Assembly: GCF_018614195.1 (NCBI RefSeq)
Contig: NZ_JAGGOT010000039.1
Coordinates: 47,318 to 111,317, forward strand
Direction: 5' to 3'
DNA: 64,000 bases
Origin: Streptomyces sp. ISL-43
GTDB lineage: Bacteria > Actinomycetota > Actinomycetes > Streptomycetales > Streptomycetaceae
Shown: piece by piece, positions 18,085 to 27,010 of the stretch
Numbering within the stretch: position 1 is the stretch's first letter
Layout of the letters: each line of letters opens with the position of its first letter
The notes under the pieces: generated by a model
The model's input: the letters and a program-made list of their open reading frames with translations, nothing else
Databases searched by the model: none
Told to the model about the DNA's origin: nothing
Position numbers and translations under genes: made by a program

Positions 18085-19281
18085 GTGACGACCTCCTACG
18101 ACAAGGAGCCGGGGGCCGCGCCGCACGGCGCGGCCCCCGGCCCGCAGGACGACGCCCGGGACGGCGCCCGGGACGACGCCCGGGACGGCCGGGACGACGG
18201 CCGGGACGACGGCCGGACCGGCACCGGACCGGCCGCCGGCCGCACCGGGCTCCGGCCGGCCCGGTCGCTGCTGCTCACCGCCGGGCTCGGCGCCGTCCTG
18301 CTCGTACTCGCGCTCGTGTCCGCGGGGGTCGGCGCCTACGAGATCCCGCTCGGGGACGTACTCGGATCGGTGCGGCACCGCCTCGGGCTCGGGGGCGCCG
18401 CCCTCGACCGGGTCGGGGAGAGCGTGCTGTGGAACGTACGGCTGCCCCGCGTGGTGCTCGCGCTGCTCGTCGGGGCCAGCCTGGGGTGCGCCGGAGCGCT
18501 GATGCAGGGGGTGTTCGGCAACCCCCTGGCCGAGCCCGGGGTCATCGGGATCTCGGCGGGCGCCGCCGTCGGCGCGGTCGCGGCGATCGGACTCGGGCTG
18601 AGCTTCTTCGGCAACTGGACCATCACCGCGTGCGCGTTCGTCGCCGGGCTCGTCACCGTCGCCTCCGTCTACCTGCTGTCCCGCAACGGCGGCAAGACCG
18701 AGGTCGTCACCCTCATCCTCACCGGCATCGCCGTCAACGCCTTCGCGGGCGCCCTGATCGGCCTGTTCGTCTTCTTCGCGGACAGCGGCCAGGTCAACCA
18801 GATCACCTTCTGGCAGCTCGGCTCCCTCGCCCAGGCCACGTGGCCCAAGGTCCTCGCCGTACTGCCCTGCGCGCTGGCCGGCCTGCTGCTCGCCCCCTTC
18901 CACGCCGGCAAGCTGGACCTGCTCTCCCTCGGCGAACGGCCGGCCCGCCACCTCGGCGTCGACGTGGAGCGGCTGCGGCTCGCGCTGATCCTGGTCGTCG
19001 CGCTGCTGACGGCGGCCGCCGTCGCCGTGGCGGGGATCATCACCTTCGTCGGCCTCCTCGTGCCGCACCTGCTGCGCATGGCCAACGGCCCCGGCCACCG
19101 CTTCCTGGTGCCCGGCAGCGCGCTCGCCGGAGCCGTGGTGCTGGTCGCCGGAGACCTGGCGGCGCGGACCCTCGCCCAGCCCGCCGAGCTGCCGCTCGGC
19201 GTACTGACCGCCCTGCTCGGCAGCCCCTTCTTCTTCTGGCTGCTGCGCCGCACCCGCCGCAAGCAAGGAGGCTGGGCGTGA
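18085..19281 (+). CDS. hmuU: Heme ABC transporter permease (FecCD family)
   Basis: A 398-aa permease. The first 65 residues are a cytoplasmic low-complexity Asp/Arg/Gly stretch built on DD(A/G)RDGR-like repeats. About ten hydrophobic segments follow, with FecCD motifs LPRVVLALLVGASLGCAGAL, NPLAEPGVIGISAGA and GIITFVGLLVPHLLR. The GTG start is one base after the hmuT stop. The stop overlaps hmuV in GTGA. Heme is the likely cargo given hmuT, the HtaA genes and heme oxygenase; a siderophore is the alternative. Confidence 0.93.
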   Translation: MTTSYDKEPGAAPHGAAPGPQDDARDGARDDARDGRDDGRDDGRTGTGPAAGRTGLRPARSLLLTAGLGAVLLVLALVSAGVGAYEIPLGDVLGSVRHRLGLGGAALDRVGESVLWNVRLPRVVLALLVGASLGCAGALMQGVFGNPLAEPGVIGISAGAAVGAVAAIGLGLSFFGNWTITACAFVAGLVTVASVYLLSRNGGKTEVVTLILTGIAVNAFAGALIGLFVFFADSGQVNQITFWQLGSLAQATWPKVLAVLPCALAGLLLAPFHAGKLDLLSLGERPARHLGVDVERLRLALILVVALLTAAAVAVAGIITFVGLLVPHLLRMANGPGHRFLVPGSALAGAVVLVAGDLAARTLAQPAELPLGVLTALLGSPFFFWLLRRTRRKQGGWA

Positions 19282-20174
19282 GCGTCCTGTTCGCCGCACT
19301 CCGCAGGAACAAGCGGACCGTTCCCGCCCGTCCGGCCCCCGGTGCGCCGCTCGCCGAGGCCGCGGAGGTCCACGTACGGCTCGGGGAGCGCGAGGTGCTC
19401 GCCGGGATCGGGCTGACCGTGCGGGCCGGTGAGGTGCTGGCCCTGGTCGGGCCGAACGGGGCGGGCAAGTCGACCCTGCTCGCGGCACTGTCGGCGGATC
19501 TGCCGGTCTCCTCGGGGGTGGTCCGGATCGACGGGCGCCCGGTGGGCGACTGGTCGGCCCCCGAGCTGGCTCTGCGCCGGGCGGTACTCCCCCAATCGGC
19601 CGCACTGGCCTTCCCCTTTCCGGTGGAGGACGTCGTACGGATGGGCCGCGCCCCCTGGGCGGGCACCGCGCTGGCCGACGCCGACGAGGAGGCGGTGGCC
19701 TCCGCCATGGCCGCCACCGAGGTGACGGACTTCGCGGCCCGCCCCTTCTCGGCGCTCTCCGGCGGCGAGCGGGCCCGTGTCGCGCTGGCCCGGGTACTGG
19801 CCCAACGGGCCCCGCTGCTGCTGCTCGACGAGCCGACGGCCGCCCTGGACCTGCGCCACCAGGAGCTGGTGCTGCGGATCTGCCGCGAGCGGGCGGCGGC
19901 CGGGGACGGGGTCGTCGTGGTCCTGCACGACCTCGGGCTGGCGGCGGCGTACGCGGACCGGGTCGCCGTGCTGCACGACGGCCGGATCGCCGCGGACGGG
20001 CCGCCCTCCGAGGTGTTCGAGGACGGGCTGCTGAGCCGGGTGTACCGCCAGCCGGTGGAAGTTCTCCCGCACCCCCGTACGGGGGCGCCGCTGGTGGTCC
20101 CCGTACGCGGCGGGCACCGGGCCGACGCCCGGGAGGAGACCGTTCCGCGGTACGGAACGGCGACTACGGCTTGA
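19278..20174 (+). CDS. hmuV: Heme ABC transporter ATP-binding protein
   Basis: A 298-aa ATPase with Walker A GPNGAGKSTLLAAL near residue 60, signature LSGGERARVALARVLA, Walker B LLLLDEPTAALDLRHQ and switch His VVVLHDLGLAAAYAD. The GTG start overlaps the hmuU stop (GTGA) and has AAGGAGG 6 nt upstream. PLVVPVRGGH in the tail is usual for HmuV. It completes an HmuTUV importer at the inner membrane. Confidence 0.94.
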   Translation: MSVLFAALRRNKRTVPARPAPGAPLAEAAEVHVRLGEREVLAGIGLTVRAGEVLALVGPNGAGKSTLLAALSADLPVSSGVVRIDGRPVGDWSAPELALRRAVLPQSAALAFPFPVEDVVRMGRAPWAGTALADADEEAVASAMAATEVTDFAARPFSALSGGERARVALARVLAQRAPLLLLDEPTAALDLRHQELVLRICRERAAAGDGVVVVLHDLGLAAAYADRVAVLHDGRIAADGPPSEVFEDGLLSRVYRQPVEVLPHPRTGAPLVVPVRGGHRADAREETVPRYGTATTA

Positions 20175-20276
20175 CCTCCGCTTGACCCGGCCATGGGCCG
20201 GGGCTGGGTCGACCGTGACGGCTCCGTGTCCGGCGGCGAAAGGTGTGGGCTGAATCACTGGACGCGCGGGTATAGG

Positions 20277-20295
20277 TCAGGTAAGCCTCGGTTAA
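20277..20295 (+). promoter_or_regulatory. Degenerate iron-box-like site, distal, upstream of efeO
   Basis: TCAGGTAAGCCTCGGTTAA matches the DmdR consensus at about 12 of 19 positions. It is adjacent to the second site. Confidence 0.45.
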
Positions 20296-20296
20296 G

Positions 20297-20315
20297 TTAG
20301 GTCCGCCTCACCGGC
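20297..20315 (+). promoter_or_regulatory. Degenerate iron-box-like site, proximal, upstream of efeO
   Basis: TTAGGTCCGCCTCACCGGC shares the TTAGGT..G.CTCACC skeleton (about 13 of 19 positions) of the iron box and lies 58 bp before the efeO start. Paired weak boxes suggest cooperative binding. Confidence 0.55.
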
Positions 20316-20372
20316 CGTACCCACCTGATCGGGGCGGTCGTCTGCCGAACGCCAGACTGCCAGGAGCCCCCT

Positions 20373-21512
20373 ATGCGTCCCGCCCGCCTCACCGTCGTCA
20401 CCGCGGCCGCCGTCGTGGCCGCCCTCACCGCGGTCACCGGCTGCTCCGAGAAGAGCGACGCGTCCGGCGACGGCACGATCCGCGTGAAGGCCTCCGACAG
20501 CGCCTGCGAGGTCTCCACGAAGGAGTTTCCCGCGGGCAAGGTGCAGATCGAGGTCGAGAACAAGGGCTCCAAGGTCACCGAGCTCTACGTCCTCTTCCCC
20601 GACGACCGCATCGTCACCGAGCGCGAGAACATCGGCCCCGGCACCAAGGCCACCATCACCGCCGAGCTCAAGGCGGGCGACTACGAGATCGCCTGCAAGC
20701 CCGGCATGAAGGGCGACGGCATCCGCCAGCAGGTCAAGGCCACCGGCACGGGCACCGCGGAGAAGCGCAGCCCCGAGGCCGACGCCGCGGTCGCCGCGTA
20801 CCGCAAGTACGTGCAGGAGCAGGCCGACGAGACCCTCCCCAAGGCCCAGGCCTTCGCGGACGCGGTCAAGGCCGGCGACGTCGAGGCCGCGAAGAAGGCG
20901 TACGCCCCCTCGCGCGTAGGCTGGGAGCGCACCGAGCCGGTCGCCGAGTCCTTCGGCGACATCGACCCGAAGGTCGACGTCCGCGAGGACGGCCTGGAGC
21001 CCGGCCAGGAGTGGACCGGCTGGCACAAGCTGGAGAAGTCCCTCTTCGCCGACAACAAGATCGACGACGCGGACAAGAAGCTCGCCGAGACCCTGATCGC
21101 CGACCTCACCGACTGGCAGAAGAAGGTCGGCCAGGCGGAGATCACCCCCACCTCGATCGCGAACGGCGCCAAGGAGCTCCTCGACGAGGTCGCCACCGGC
21201 AAGGTGACGGGCGAGGAAGAGCGCTACAGCCACACCGACCTGGTCGACTTCAAGGCCAACGTCGAGGGTGCCGAGAAGGCGTACGAGCTGCTCAAGCCGG
21301 TCGCCGTGAAGAACGACCCCGCGCTCTCCGCCGAGCTGGACAAGCAGTTCGCGGCGCTGAACAACCTGCTGGAGAAGTACCGCCCGAACAAGGCCGCGTA
21401 CGAGTACACCTCGTACGACAAGGTCGGCGAGGCCGAGCGCAAGGAGCTCTCCGACGGCGTCAACGCGCTGGCGGAGCCGCTCTCGAAGCTGGCCGCCGCG
21501 GTCGCCAAGTAG
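20373..21512 (+). CDS. efeO: EfeO, cupredoxin/M75-domain iron uptake lipoprotein
   Basis: A 379-aa secreted component of the EfeUOB iron importer. The signal peptide ends in a lipobox (AVTGC, about residue 25). A cupredoxin-like domain covers about 35-125 (SDSACEVSTKEFPAGKVQIE, Cys in YEIACKPGM). The M75 domain has the HxxE metal motif HKLE and many Glu/Lys-rich helices. EfeO binds iron outside the membrane. It starts the operon efeO-efeB-efeU (gaps of 35 and 18 bp). Two weak iron boxes upstream suggest iron repression. Confidence 0.94.
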   Translation: MRPARLTVVTAAAVVAALTAVTGCSEKSDASGDGTIRVKASDSACEVSTKEFPAGKVQIEVENKGSKVTELYVLFPDDRIVTERENIGPGTKATITAELKAGDYEIACKPGMKGDGIRQQVKATGTGTAEKRSPEADAAVAAYRKYVQEQADETLPKAQAFADAVKAGDVEAAKKAYAPSRVGWERTEPVAESFGDIDPKVDVREDGLEPGQEWTGWHKLEKSLFADNKIDDADKKLAETLIADLTDWQKKVGQAEITPTSIANGAKELLDEVATGKVTGEEERYSHTDLVDFKANVEGAEKAYELLKPVAVKNDPALSAELDKQFAALNNLLEKYRPNKAAYEYTSYDKVGEAERKELSDGVNALAEPLSKLAAAVAK

Positions 21513-21547
21513 TTCCGGTAACGGCAGAGCAGGCGGGAGATCTTGGA

Positions 21548-22858
21548 ATGAGCGAGTCAGTGTCCGCACAGGAACCCGGGCAGGGCCGGGAGCCGGGCCC
21601 GGCGCCGGACTCCCCGCAGGAGCAGGCCAAGGGCGCGCCCTCGCGCCGTGCCGTCCTCGGCTGGGGCGGCGCGGGCCTCGCGCTCGGCGCCGCCGCGGCC
21701 GGCGGCACCGCCATGGCCCTCACCTCGGGACCGGACATGGTCTCGGCGGCCTCCGCCGGGGCGGCCGTGCCGTTCCACGGCGAGTACCAGGCCGGTATCG
21801 CCAGCGCCGTCCAGGACCGCCTGCACTTCGCGGCTTTCGACGTGAAGACGAAGGACCGCGCCGAGCTGATCGCGCTCCTCAAGGAGTGGACCGAGGCGGC
21901 CCGGCTGATGACGGCCGGCCTGCCGGTCGGCGAGGGCGGCTTCGGCGGCCTCCCGGAGGCCCCGCCGGACGACACGGGCGAGGCGCTGGGCCTGAAGGCC
22001 TCCCGCCTCACCCTGACCATCGGTTTCGGTCCCGGGCTGTTCGCCAAGGGCCGCTTCGGGCTGGAGGGCAAGCGCCCCGACGCCCTGGTGGACCTGGAGC
22101 TCTTCCCCGGCGACAACCTCGACCCTGCCCGCTCGGGCGGCGACCTGTGCGTCCAGGCCTGCGCCGACGACCCGCAGGTCGCGGTGCACGCCATCCGCCA
22201 GCTCGCCCGCATCGGCTTCGGCAAGACGGCGGTGCGCTGGTCGCAGCTGGGCTTCGGCAAGACCTCCTCGACCACGCCCGACGCGCAGACGCCGCGCAAC
22301 ATGATGGGCTTCAAGGACGGCACCCGGAACATCTCGGGCACCGACACCGCCGCCCTGGAGAAGCACGTGTGGGTCGGCGCGGGCGACGGCAGCGACTGGC
22401 TGACCGGCGGCTCGTACCTGGTGGCCCGCCGGATCCGGATGAACATCGAGACCTGGGACCGCACCCCGCTCGGGGAGCAGGAGGACATCTTCGGCCGCGA
22501 CAAGGGCGAGGGTGCTCCCGTAGGCAAGTCCAAGGAGCGCGACGAGCCGTTCCTGAAGGCGATGAAGCCGGAGGCGCACGTCCGCCTCGCCCACCCGGAC
22601 AGCAACGACGGCGCGACGATCCTGCGCCGCGGCTACTCCTTCACCGACGGCACGGACGGACTGGGCCGGCTCGACGCGGGCCTGTTCTTCCTCGCCTACC
22701 AGCGCGACGTGCGCAAGGGCTTCGTGCCGATCCAGCGCAAGCTGGCGAAGTCCGACGTCCTCAACGAATACATCCAGCACGTGGGTTCGGCCGTCTTCGC
22801 CGTCCCGCCGGGCGTCCGCGACAAGGACGACTGGTGGGGCCGGACGCTGTTCGCGTAA
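21548..22858 (+). CDS. efeB: EfeB, Tat-exported DyP-type heme peroxidase
   Basis: A 436-aa deferrochelatase/peroxidase. A twin-arginine signal (SRRAVLGWGGAGLALGAAA, RR near residue 33) directs it through Tat folded with heme. The DyP motif GxxDG is present as MGFKDGTRN, and HVRLAHPDSND holds the proximal-His region. In EfeUOB it oxidises Fe2+ for the permease or may extract iron from heme; the latter would fit this heme island. The start ATG follows GGGAG and lies 35 nt after efeO. Confidence 0.94.
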   Translation: MSESVSAQEPGQGREPGPAPDSPQEQAKGAPSRRAVLGWGGAGLALGAAAAGGTAMALTSGPDMVSAASAGAAVPFHGEYQAGIASAVQDRLHFAAFDVKTKDRAELIALLKEWTEAARLMTAGLPVGEGGFGGLPEAPPDDTGEALGLKASRLTLTIGFGPGLFAKGRFGLEGKRPDALVDLELFPGDNLDPARSGGDLCVQACADDPQVAVHAIRQLARIGFGKTAVRWSQLGFGKTSSTTPDAQTPRNMMGFKDGTRNISGTDTAALEKHVWVGAGDGSDWLTGGSYLVARRIRMNIETWDRTPLGEQEDIFGRDKGEGAPVGKSKERDEPFLKAMKPEAHVRLAHPDSNDGATILRRGYSFTDGTDGLGRLDAGLFFLAYQRDVRKGFVPIQRKLAKSDVLNEYIQHVGSAVFAVPPGVRDKDDWWGRTLFA

Positions 22859-22876
22859 GGGACGGAGAGAACCCAA

Positions 22877-23719
22877 GTGTTCAGCAACTACCTGATCGGG
22901 CTGCGCGAGGGGCTGGAAGCCAGCCTCGTCGTCTGCATCCTCGTCGCGTACCTGGTGAAGACCGGCAACAAGGACAGGCTGGCGCCGCTGTGGCTGGGCG
23001 TCGGCCTGGCCGCCGCCCTGTCGCTCGCCTTCGGCGCGGGTCTCGAATTCGGCACCCAGGAACTGACCTTCAAGGCGCAGGAGGCCATCGGCGGCTCCCT
23101 GTCGATCGTCGCGGTCTGTCTGGTCACCTGGATGGTCTTCTGGATGAAGCGCACCGCGCGGCACCTGAAGGCCGAGCTCCAGGGCAAGCTCGACGCGGCG
23201 CTCGCGATGGGCACCGGCGCCCTGGTGGCGACGGCGTTCCTGGCCGTCGGCCGGGAGGGCCTGGAGACCTCGCTGTTCGTGTGGCGTTCGGTGCACGCGG
23301 CCGGTGACGGCGCGGGCCCGCTGATCGGCGTGCTGCTCGGCATCGGGTCGTCGATCCTGCTGGGCTGGCTGTTCTACCGGGGCGCGCTGAAGATCAACCT
23401 GTCGAAGTTCTTCACGTGGACCGGCGCCATGCTCGTCGTGGTCGCCGCGGGCGTGCTCGCCTACGGCGTGCACGACCTGCAGGAGGCGGACTTCCTGCCG
23501 GGCCTGGGCAACAAGGCCTTCGACATCAGCGAGACGATCCCGCCGGACAGCTGGTACGGGACCCTGCTGAAGGGCACCTTCAACTTCCAGCCGGACCCGA
23601 CCGTGCTCCAGGTCGTGGTGTGGGCGCTGTACCTGATTCCGGTGCTCGCGCTGTTCCTGGCCCCGTCGCTGGCCAAGCGGACCCTGGCGGAGCCGAAGCG
23701 GGAGCCGAGCAACTCCTGA
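22877..23719 (+). CDS. efeU: EfeU, FTR1-family iron permease
   Basis: A 280-aa membrane protein with seven hydrophobic segments and two REXXE iron motifs: REGLE in the first segment (LIGLREGLEASLVV) and REGLE again in VGREGLETSLFVW. These are the defining residues of FTR1/EfeU permeases. GTG start with GGAGA upstream, 18 nt after efeB. A hairpin follows the stop. The order O-B-U is common in actinobacteria. Confidence 0.95.
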   Translation: MFSNYLIGLREGLEASLVVCILVAYLVKTGNKDRLAPLWLGVGLAAALSLAFGAGLEFGTQELTFKAQEAIGGSLSIVAVCLVTWMVFWMKRTARHLKAELQGKLDAALAMGTGALVATAFLAVGREGLETSLFVWRSVHAAGDGAGPLIGVLLGIGSSILLGWLFYRGALKINLSKFFTWTGAMLVVVAAGVLAYGVHDLQEADFLPGLGNKAFDISETIPPDSWYGTLLKGTFNFQPDPTVLQVVVWALYLIPVLALFLAPSLAKRTLAEPKREPSNS

Positions 23720-23741
23720 CGCGGGACCCGGACGTACAGGT

Positions 23742-23774
23742 GAAGGCCGCGAGGACACCGTCCGCGCGGCCTTC
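23742..23774. terminator. Terminator between efeU and the convergent PhzF gene
   Basis: GAAGGCCGCG pairs with CGCGGCCTTC (10 bp, 13-nt loop), starting 22 bp past the efeU stop. Confidence 0.75.
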
Positions 23775-23793
23775 GTCGTACCCCGGGCAATCG

Positions 23794-24654
23794 TTACGGG
23801 ATCCGCGTGCCCGCGCCGCCCACCCGGACCCGGGGGTCGTCCGAGCGCAGCTCCACGGTCAGCAGGCCGGGGCGGCCCATATCCTCGCCCTGGTGGAGGG
23901 TGAGGACGGCGTCGGCCGGGACCAGGCCGACCTCGCGCGCGTACGCCCCGAAGGCGGCCGCGGCGGCGCCGGTCGCCGGGTCCTCGAAGACGCCGCCGAC
24001 GGGGAAGGGGTCCCGTACGTGGAACTGTGCCGGGCCCGCCCGGTGGACGAGCTGCACGGTGGTCAGGTCGAGGCGCCGCATCAGCGCCTCCAGCCGGTCG
24101 AAGTCGTACGCGAGGTCCGCGAGCCGGGCCCGGGTGGCGGCGCCGAGCACCAGGTGGCGGGCTCCGGCGTAGGCGATCCGCGCCGGGAACCGCGGGTCCA
24201 GGTCGGCGGCCCGCCAGTCGAGCGCGGCCAGTGCCTCGGCGAGGTCGGCCGGGTCCACGTCCTCGGTGTGCGGCTCGACACTGGTCAGGACGGCCCGCAG
24301 GCCGCCCGTCCCGCCATCGGTCACCGACACCGGCACCGTGCCCGCTTTGGTCGCGAAGAGCAGCTCGCCCGGGCCGATCCGCTCGCCCAGCGCCACGGCG
24401 GTGGCCACGGTGGCGTGCCCGCAGAAGGGGACCTCCGCCTTCGGGCTGAAGTAGCGCACGGTGAAGGCCCGGCCTTCGGCGCCGCCCAGGCCCTCGGGCG
24501 GGGCGGTGAGGAAGGCCGTCTCGCTGTAGCCCAGTCCGGCGGCGATCTCCAGCATGGCGGCTTCGTCGAGGCCGGCGGCATCGAGCACGACACCGGCGGG
24601 GTTGCCGCCGGCCGGGTCGTCGGAGAAGGCGGTGTAACGCAGCACGTCAGTCAT
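23794..24654 (-). CDS. PhzF-family isomerase-like protein
   Basis: A 286-aa full-length PhzF/DapF-fold protein: VLRYTAFSDDPAGGNPAGVVL, the active-site Glu in LGYSETAFL, PFCGHATVATAVALGE, and the mirrored second lobe FEDPATGAAAAAFGAY. These are the standard family motifs. The reaction is not predictable; relatives include trans-2,3-dihydro-3-hydroxyanthranilate isomerase, but no phenazine genes are near. It is unlike the short PhzF-like protein 10 kb away, in length and in motifs. ATG start, transcribed toward efeU. Confidence 0.85.
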   Translation of the reverse strand: MTDVLRYTAFSDDPAGGNPAGVVLDAAGLDEAAMLEIAAGLGYSETAFLTAPPEGLGGAEGRAFTVRYFSPKAEVPFCGHATVATAVALGERIGPGELLFATKAGTVPVSVTDGGTGGLRAVLTSVEPHTEDVDPADLAEALAALDWRAADLDPRFPARIAYAGARHLVLGAATRARLADLAYDFDRLEALMRRLDLTTVQLVHRAGPAQFHVRDPFPVGGVFEDPATGAAAAAFGAYAREVGLVPADAVLTLHQGEDMGRPGLLTVELRSDDPRVRVGGAGTRIP

Positions 24655-24700
24655 GATCGTCCCAACCTCCGCCCCCGGTCCGGCATTCCCGGACGGGATC

Positions 24701-24740
24701 GAGCGGGATCGAGCGGGATCGAGCGGGGTCGGGCGGGGTC
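24701..24740. repeat. 10-bp tandem repeat between the PhzF and SDR genes
   Basis: Four units: GAGCGGGATC twice, then GAGCGGGGTC and GGGCGGGGTC. The tract runs into the SDR stop codon. Confidence 0.75.
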
Positions 24741-25509
24741 AGCCGCGGCCGATGTACGGCATCGCGCTCGCCATCACCGTCGCGAACTGGACGTTCGCCC
24801 CCAGCGGCAGTTCCGCCATGTGCAGCACGGTGCGCGCCACGTCGGCGGCGTCCATCACGGGCTCCACCGCGAGCTGTCCGTTGGCCTGCAGGATCCCGGT
24901 CTGCATCCGCTCGGTCATCTCGGTGGCCGCGTTGCCGATGTCGATCTGGCCGCACGCGATGCGGTACGGACGCCCGTCCAGCGACAGCGACTTCGTCAGG
25001 CCGGTCATGGCGTGCTTGGTCGCGGTGTAGGCGATCGAGTTCGGCCGCGGCACGTGCGCCGAGATCGATCCGTTGTTGATGATGCGGCCGCCCTGCGGGT
25101 CCTGGGCCTTCATCACCCGGAAGGCCGCCTGCGCACAGAGGAACGCCCCGGTGAGGTTGACGTCGACCACCGAGCGCCAGGCCTCGTAGGTGATGTCCTC
25201 CAGCGGGACGCCTGCCGGGCCGAAGGTGCCCGCGTTGTTGAAGAGCAGGTCGAGCCGCCCGTAGTGCTCGCGCACGGCTGCGAACAGCGCGGCCACGTCG
25301 TCCGGATCGCTCACGTCGGCGCGCACGCACAGCACGTCGGCGTCGCTTCCCGCGGCCCGGGCCGCCCGCGCGGTGTCCTCCAGCGGTTCGACGCGGCGTC
25401 CGGCCACGGCCACCGACCATCCGGCAGCGGCGAGGGTGAGGGCCACGGAGCGGCCGATACCGGAGCCGGCACCGGTCACTACGGCGATCTTCTTCACACG
25501 TGCGTTCAT
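24739..25509 (-). CDS. Short-chain dehydrogenase/reductase
   Basis: A 256-aa classical SDR: cofactor motif VVTGAGSGIGRSVALTL, NNAG in LLFNNAGTFGPAG, catalytic Ser in INNGSISAHV, and YxxxK in IAYTATKHAMTG. AVAGRRVEPLED suggests NADP preference. ATG at 25509; starts further upstream would overlap the divergent transporter. It is transcribed toward the PhzF gene with an 84-bp gap, so the two could be one unit. Substrate unknown. Confidence 0.87.
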   Translation of the reverse strand: MNARVKKIAVVTGAGSGIGRSVALTLAAAGWSVAVAGRRVEPLEDTARAARAAGSDADVLCVRADVSDPDDVAALFAAVREHYGRLDLLFNNAGTFGPAGVPLEDITYEAWRSVVDVNLTGAFLCAQAAFRVMKAQDPQGGRIINNGSISAHVPRPNSIAYTATKHAMTGLTKSLSLDGRPYRIACGQIDIGNAATEMTERMQTGILQANGQLAVEPVMDAADVARTVLHMAELPLGANVQFATVMASAMPYIGRG

Positions 25510-25616
25510 GGGGCCGCAGGCTACGTCACATGTGGTATCTGCCCCGGGACGTTCCGATTGCTGAGAACATGGGGCGGCAGGGGTGCGAAGAGAAGACGAT
25601 AAGACTGGAGTTCCGT

Positions 25617-26915
25617 ATGCCGGAGAGCGGCCCCGCGACAGCGCCCTCAAAGGACTCGTCGCCCACGAACCCCTCCCCCACCAGCTCCGCCCCCCTGACG
25701 GCCGCCCGCAGGACCGGGCTGCTCGTCACCTTCATCCTCGGCGGGCTCACCGCCCTCCCCCCGCTGTCCATGGACATGTACCTGCCGGCCCTGCCGGCGG
25801 TGACCACCGCACTGCACAGCCCCGCCGCCACCATCCAGCTCACCCTCACCGCCTGCCTCGCCGGCATGGCGCTCGGCCAGCTGGTCATCGGCCCGATGAG
25901 CGACAAGTGGGGCCGGCGCACACCGCTGCTCATCGGCATGGTCGTCTACGTCCTGGCCACCGCCACCTGCGCCTTCGCCCCGACCGCCGAGCTGCTGATC
26001 GGCTTCCGCCTGCTCCAGGGCCTGGCCGGCGCGGCCGCGATCGTCATCGCGCGAGCCGTCGTACGGGACCTGTACGACGGGGTCGAGATGGCCCGGTTCT
26101 TCTCCACCCTGATGCTCATATCCGGTGTGGCCCCGGTCATCGCCCCGCTCATCGGCGGCCAGGTGCTGCGCTTCGCCGACTGGCGCGGCGTCTTCGTCGT
26201 CCTCACCGTCGTCGGCGCCGTCCTGACCCTCATGGTCTGGCGCAAGCTCGAAGAGACACTGCCGCCCGAGCGCCGCCAGACCGGCGGGGTCGGCGCCGCC
26301 CTGTCGACCATGCGCGGGCTCTTCGCCGACCGCGTCTTCACCGGCTACACCCTGGCCGGCGGCTTCTCCTTCGCGGTGCTCTTCTCCTACATATCGGCCT
26401 CGCCCTTCGTGGTGCAGGAGATCTACGGAGCTTCGCCCCAGACCTTCAGCCTGTTGTTCGGCGTCAACTCCGTCGGCCTGATCGCGGTCGGCCAGGTCAA
26501 CGGCAAGCTGCTGGTCGGCCGGGTCAGCATGGACAAGGTCCTGGCGGTCGGGCTCGCGGTCATCACGGCCGCCTCGGTGGCCCTGCTCCTCATGTCGGCC
26601 GGGGTGTTCGGCGAGGTCGGGCTCCTGCCGGTCTGCGCGGGGCTCTTCGTCCTGATGTCCGCCATGGGCCTGGTGCTGCCCAACACCAACGCGCAGGCCC
26701 TGATGCGCGCCCCGCACGCGGCCGGCTCGGCCTCCGCGCTGCTGGGCACCTCCTCCTTCCTGGTCGGGGCGGTCGCCTCGCCGCTGGTCGGTATCGCCGG
26801 CGAGGACACGGCGGTGCCGATGGCGCTGGTCCAGCTGACGTGCTCGCTGCTGGCGGTCGGCTGCTTCGTGGGCCTGTGCCGGCCCTGGCGCCAACCCGAG
26901 GCGCAGGCGGCGTAA
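25617..26915 (+). CDS. Bcr/CflA-family multidrug MFS exporter
   Basis: A 432-aa, 12-segment transporter. LPPLSMDMYLPALPAV in the first segment is diagnostic of Bcr/CflA drug exporters. The motif-A loop is GPMSDKWGRRTPLLIG, and the end of segment 5 has SGVAPVIAPLIGGQVL. A 45-residue Ser/Pro/Thr-rich cytoplasmic N-terminus precedes it. Chosen start: the ATG with GGAG 9-10 nt upstream; the open frame extends further but would run into the SDR promoter. Substrates of relatives include bicyclomycin and chloramphenicol. Confidence 0.9.
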   Translation: MPESGPATAPSKDSSPTNPSPTSSAPLTAARRTGLLVTFILGGLTALPPLSMDMYLPALPAVTTALHSPAATIQLTLTACLAGMALGQLVIGPMSDKWGRRTPLLIGMVVYVLATATCAFAPTAELLIGFRLLQGLAGAAAIVIARAVVRDLYDGVEMARFFSTLMLISGVAPVIAPLIGGQVLRFADWRGVFVVLTVVGAVLTLMVWRKLEETLPPERRQTGGVGAALSTMRGLFADRVFTGYTLAGGFSFAVLFSYISASPFVVQEIYGASPQTFSLLFGVNSVGLIAVGQVNGKLLVGRVSMDKVLAVGLAVITAASVALLLMSAGVFGEVGLLPVCAGLFVLMSAMGLVLPNTNAQALMRAPHAAGSASALLGTSSFLVGAVASPLVGIAGEDTAVPMALVQLTCSLLAVGCFVGLCRPWRQPEAQAA

Positions 26916-27010
26916 GGCGGGGCGGGCGGACAGCTCGGGCCGGCGAGAGCGCCGGGCGGAGCGGCGGCCGGAGCGGCGGGCGGGCGCGCGGGGCGCCGTA
27001 AACTTCGTGG

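Noticed and set aside
13143..24654. Phenazine biosynthesis from the two PhzF-family genes
   Set aside because: PhzF-like proteins are widespread, and no other phenazine gene is present in the window.
24701..24740. CRISPR-like or regulatory repeats between the PhzF and SDR genes
   Set aside because: The 10-bp units are contiguous, without spacers, and look like simple tandem expansion.
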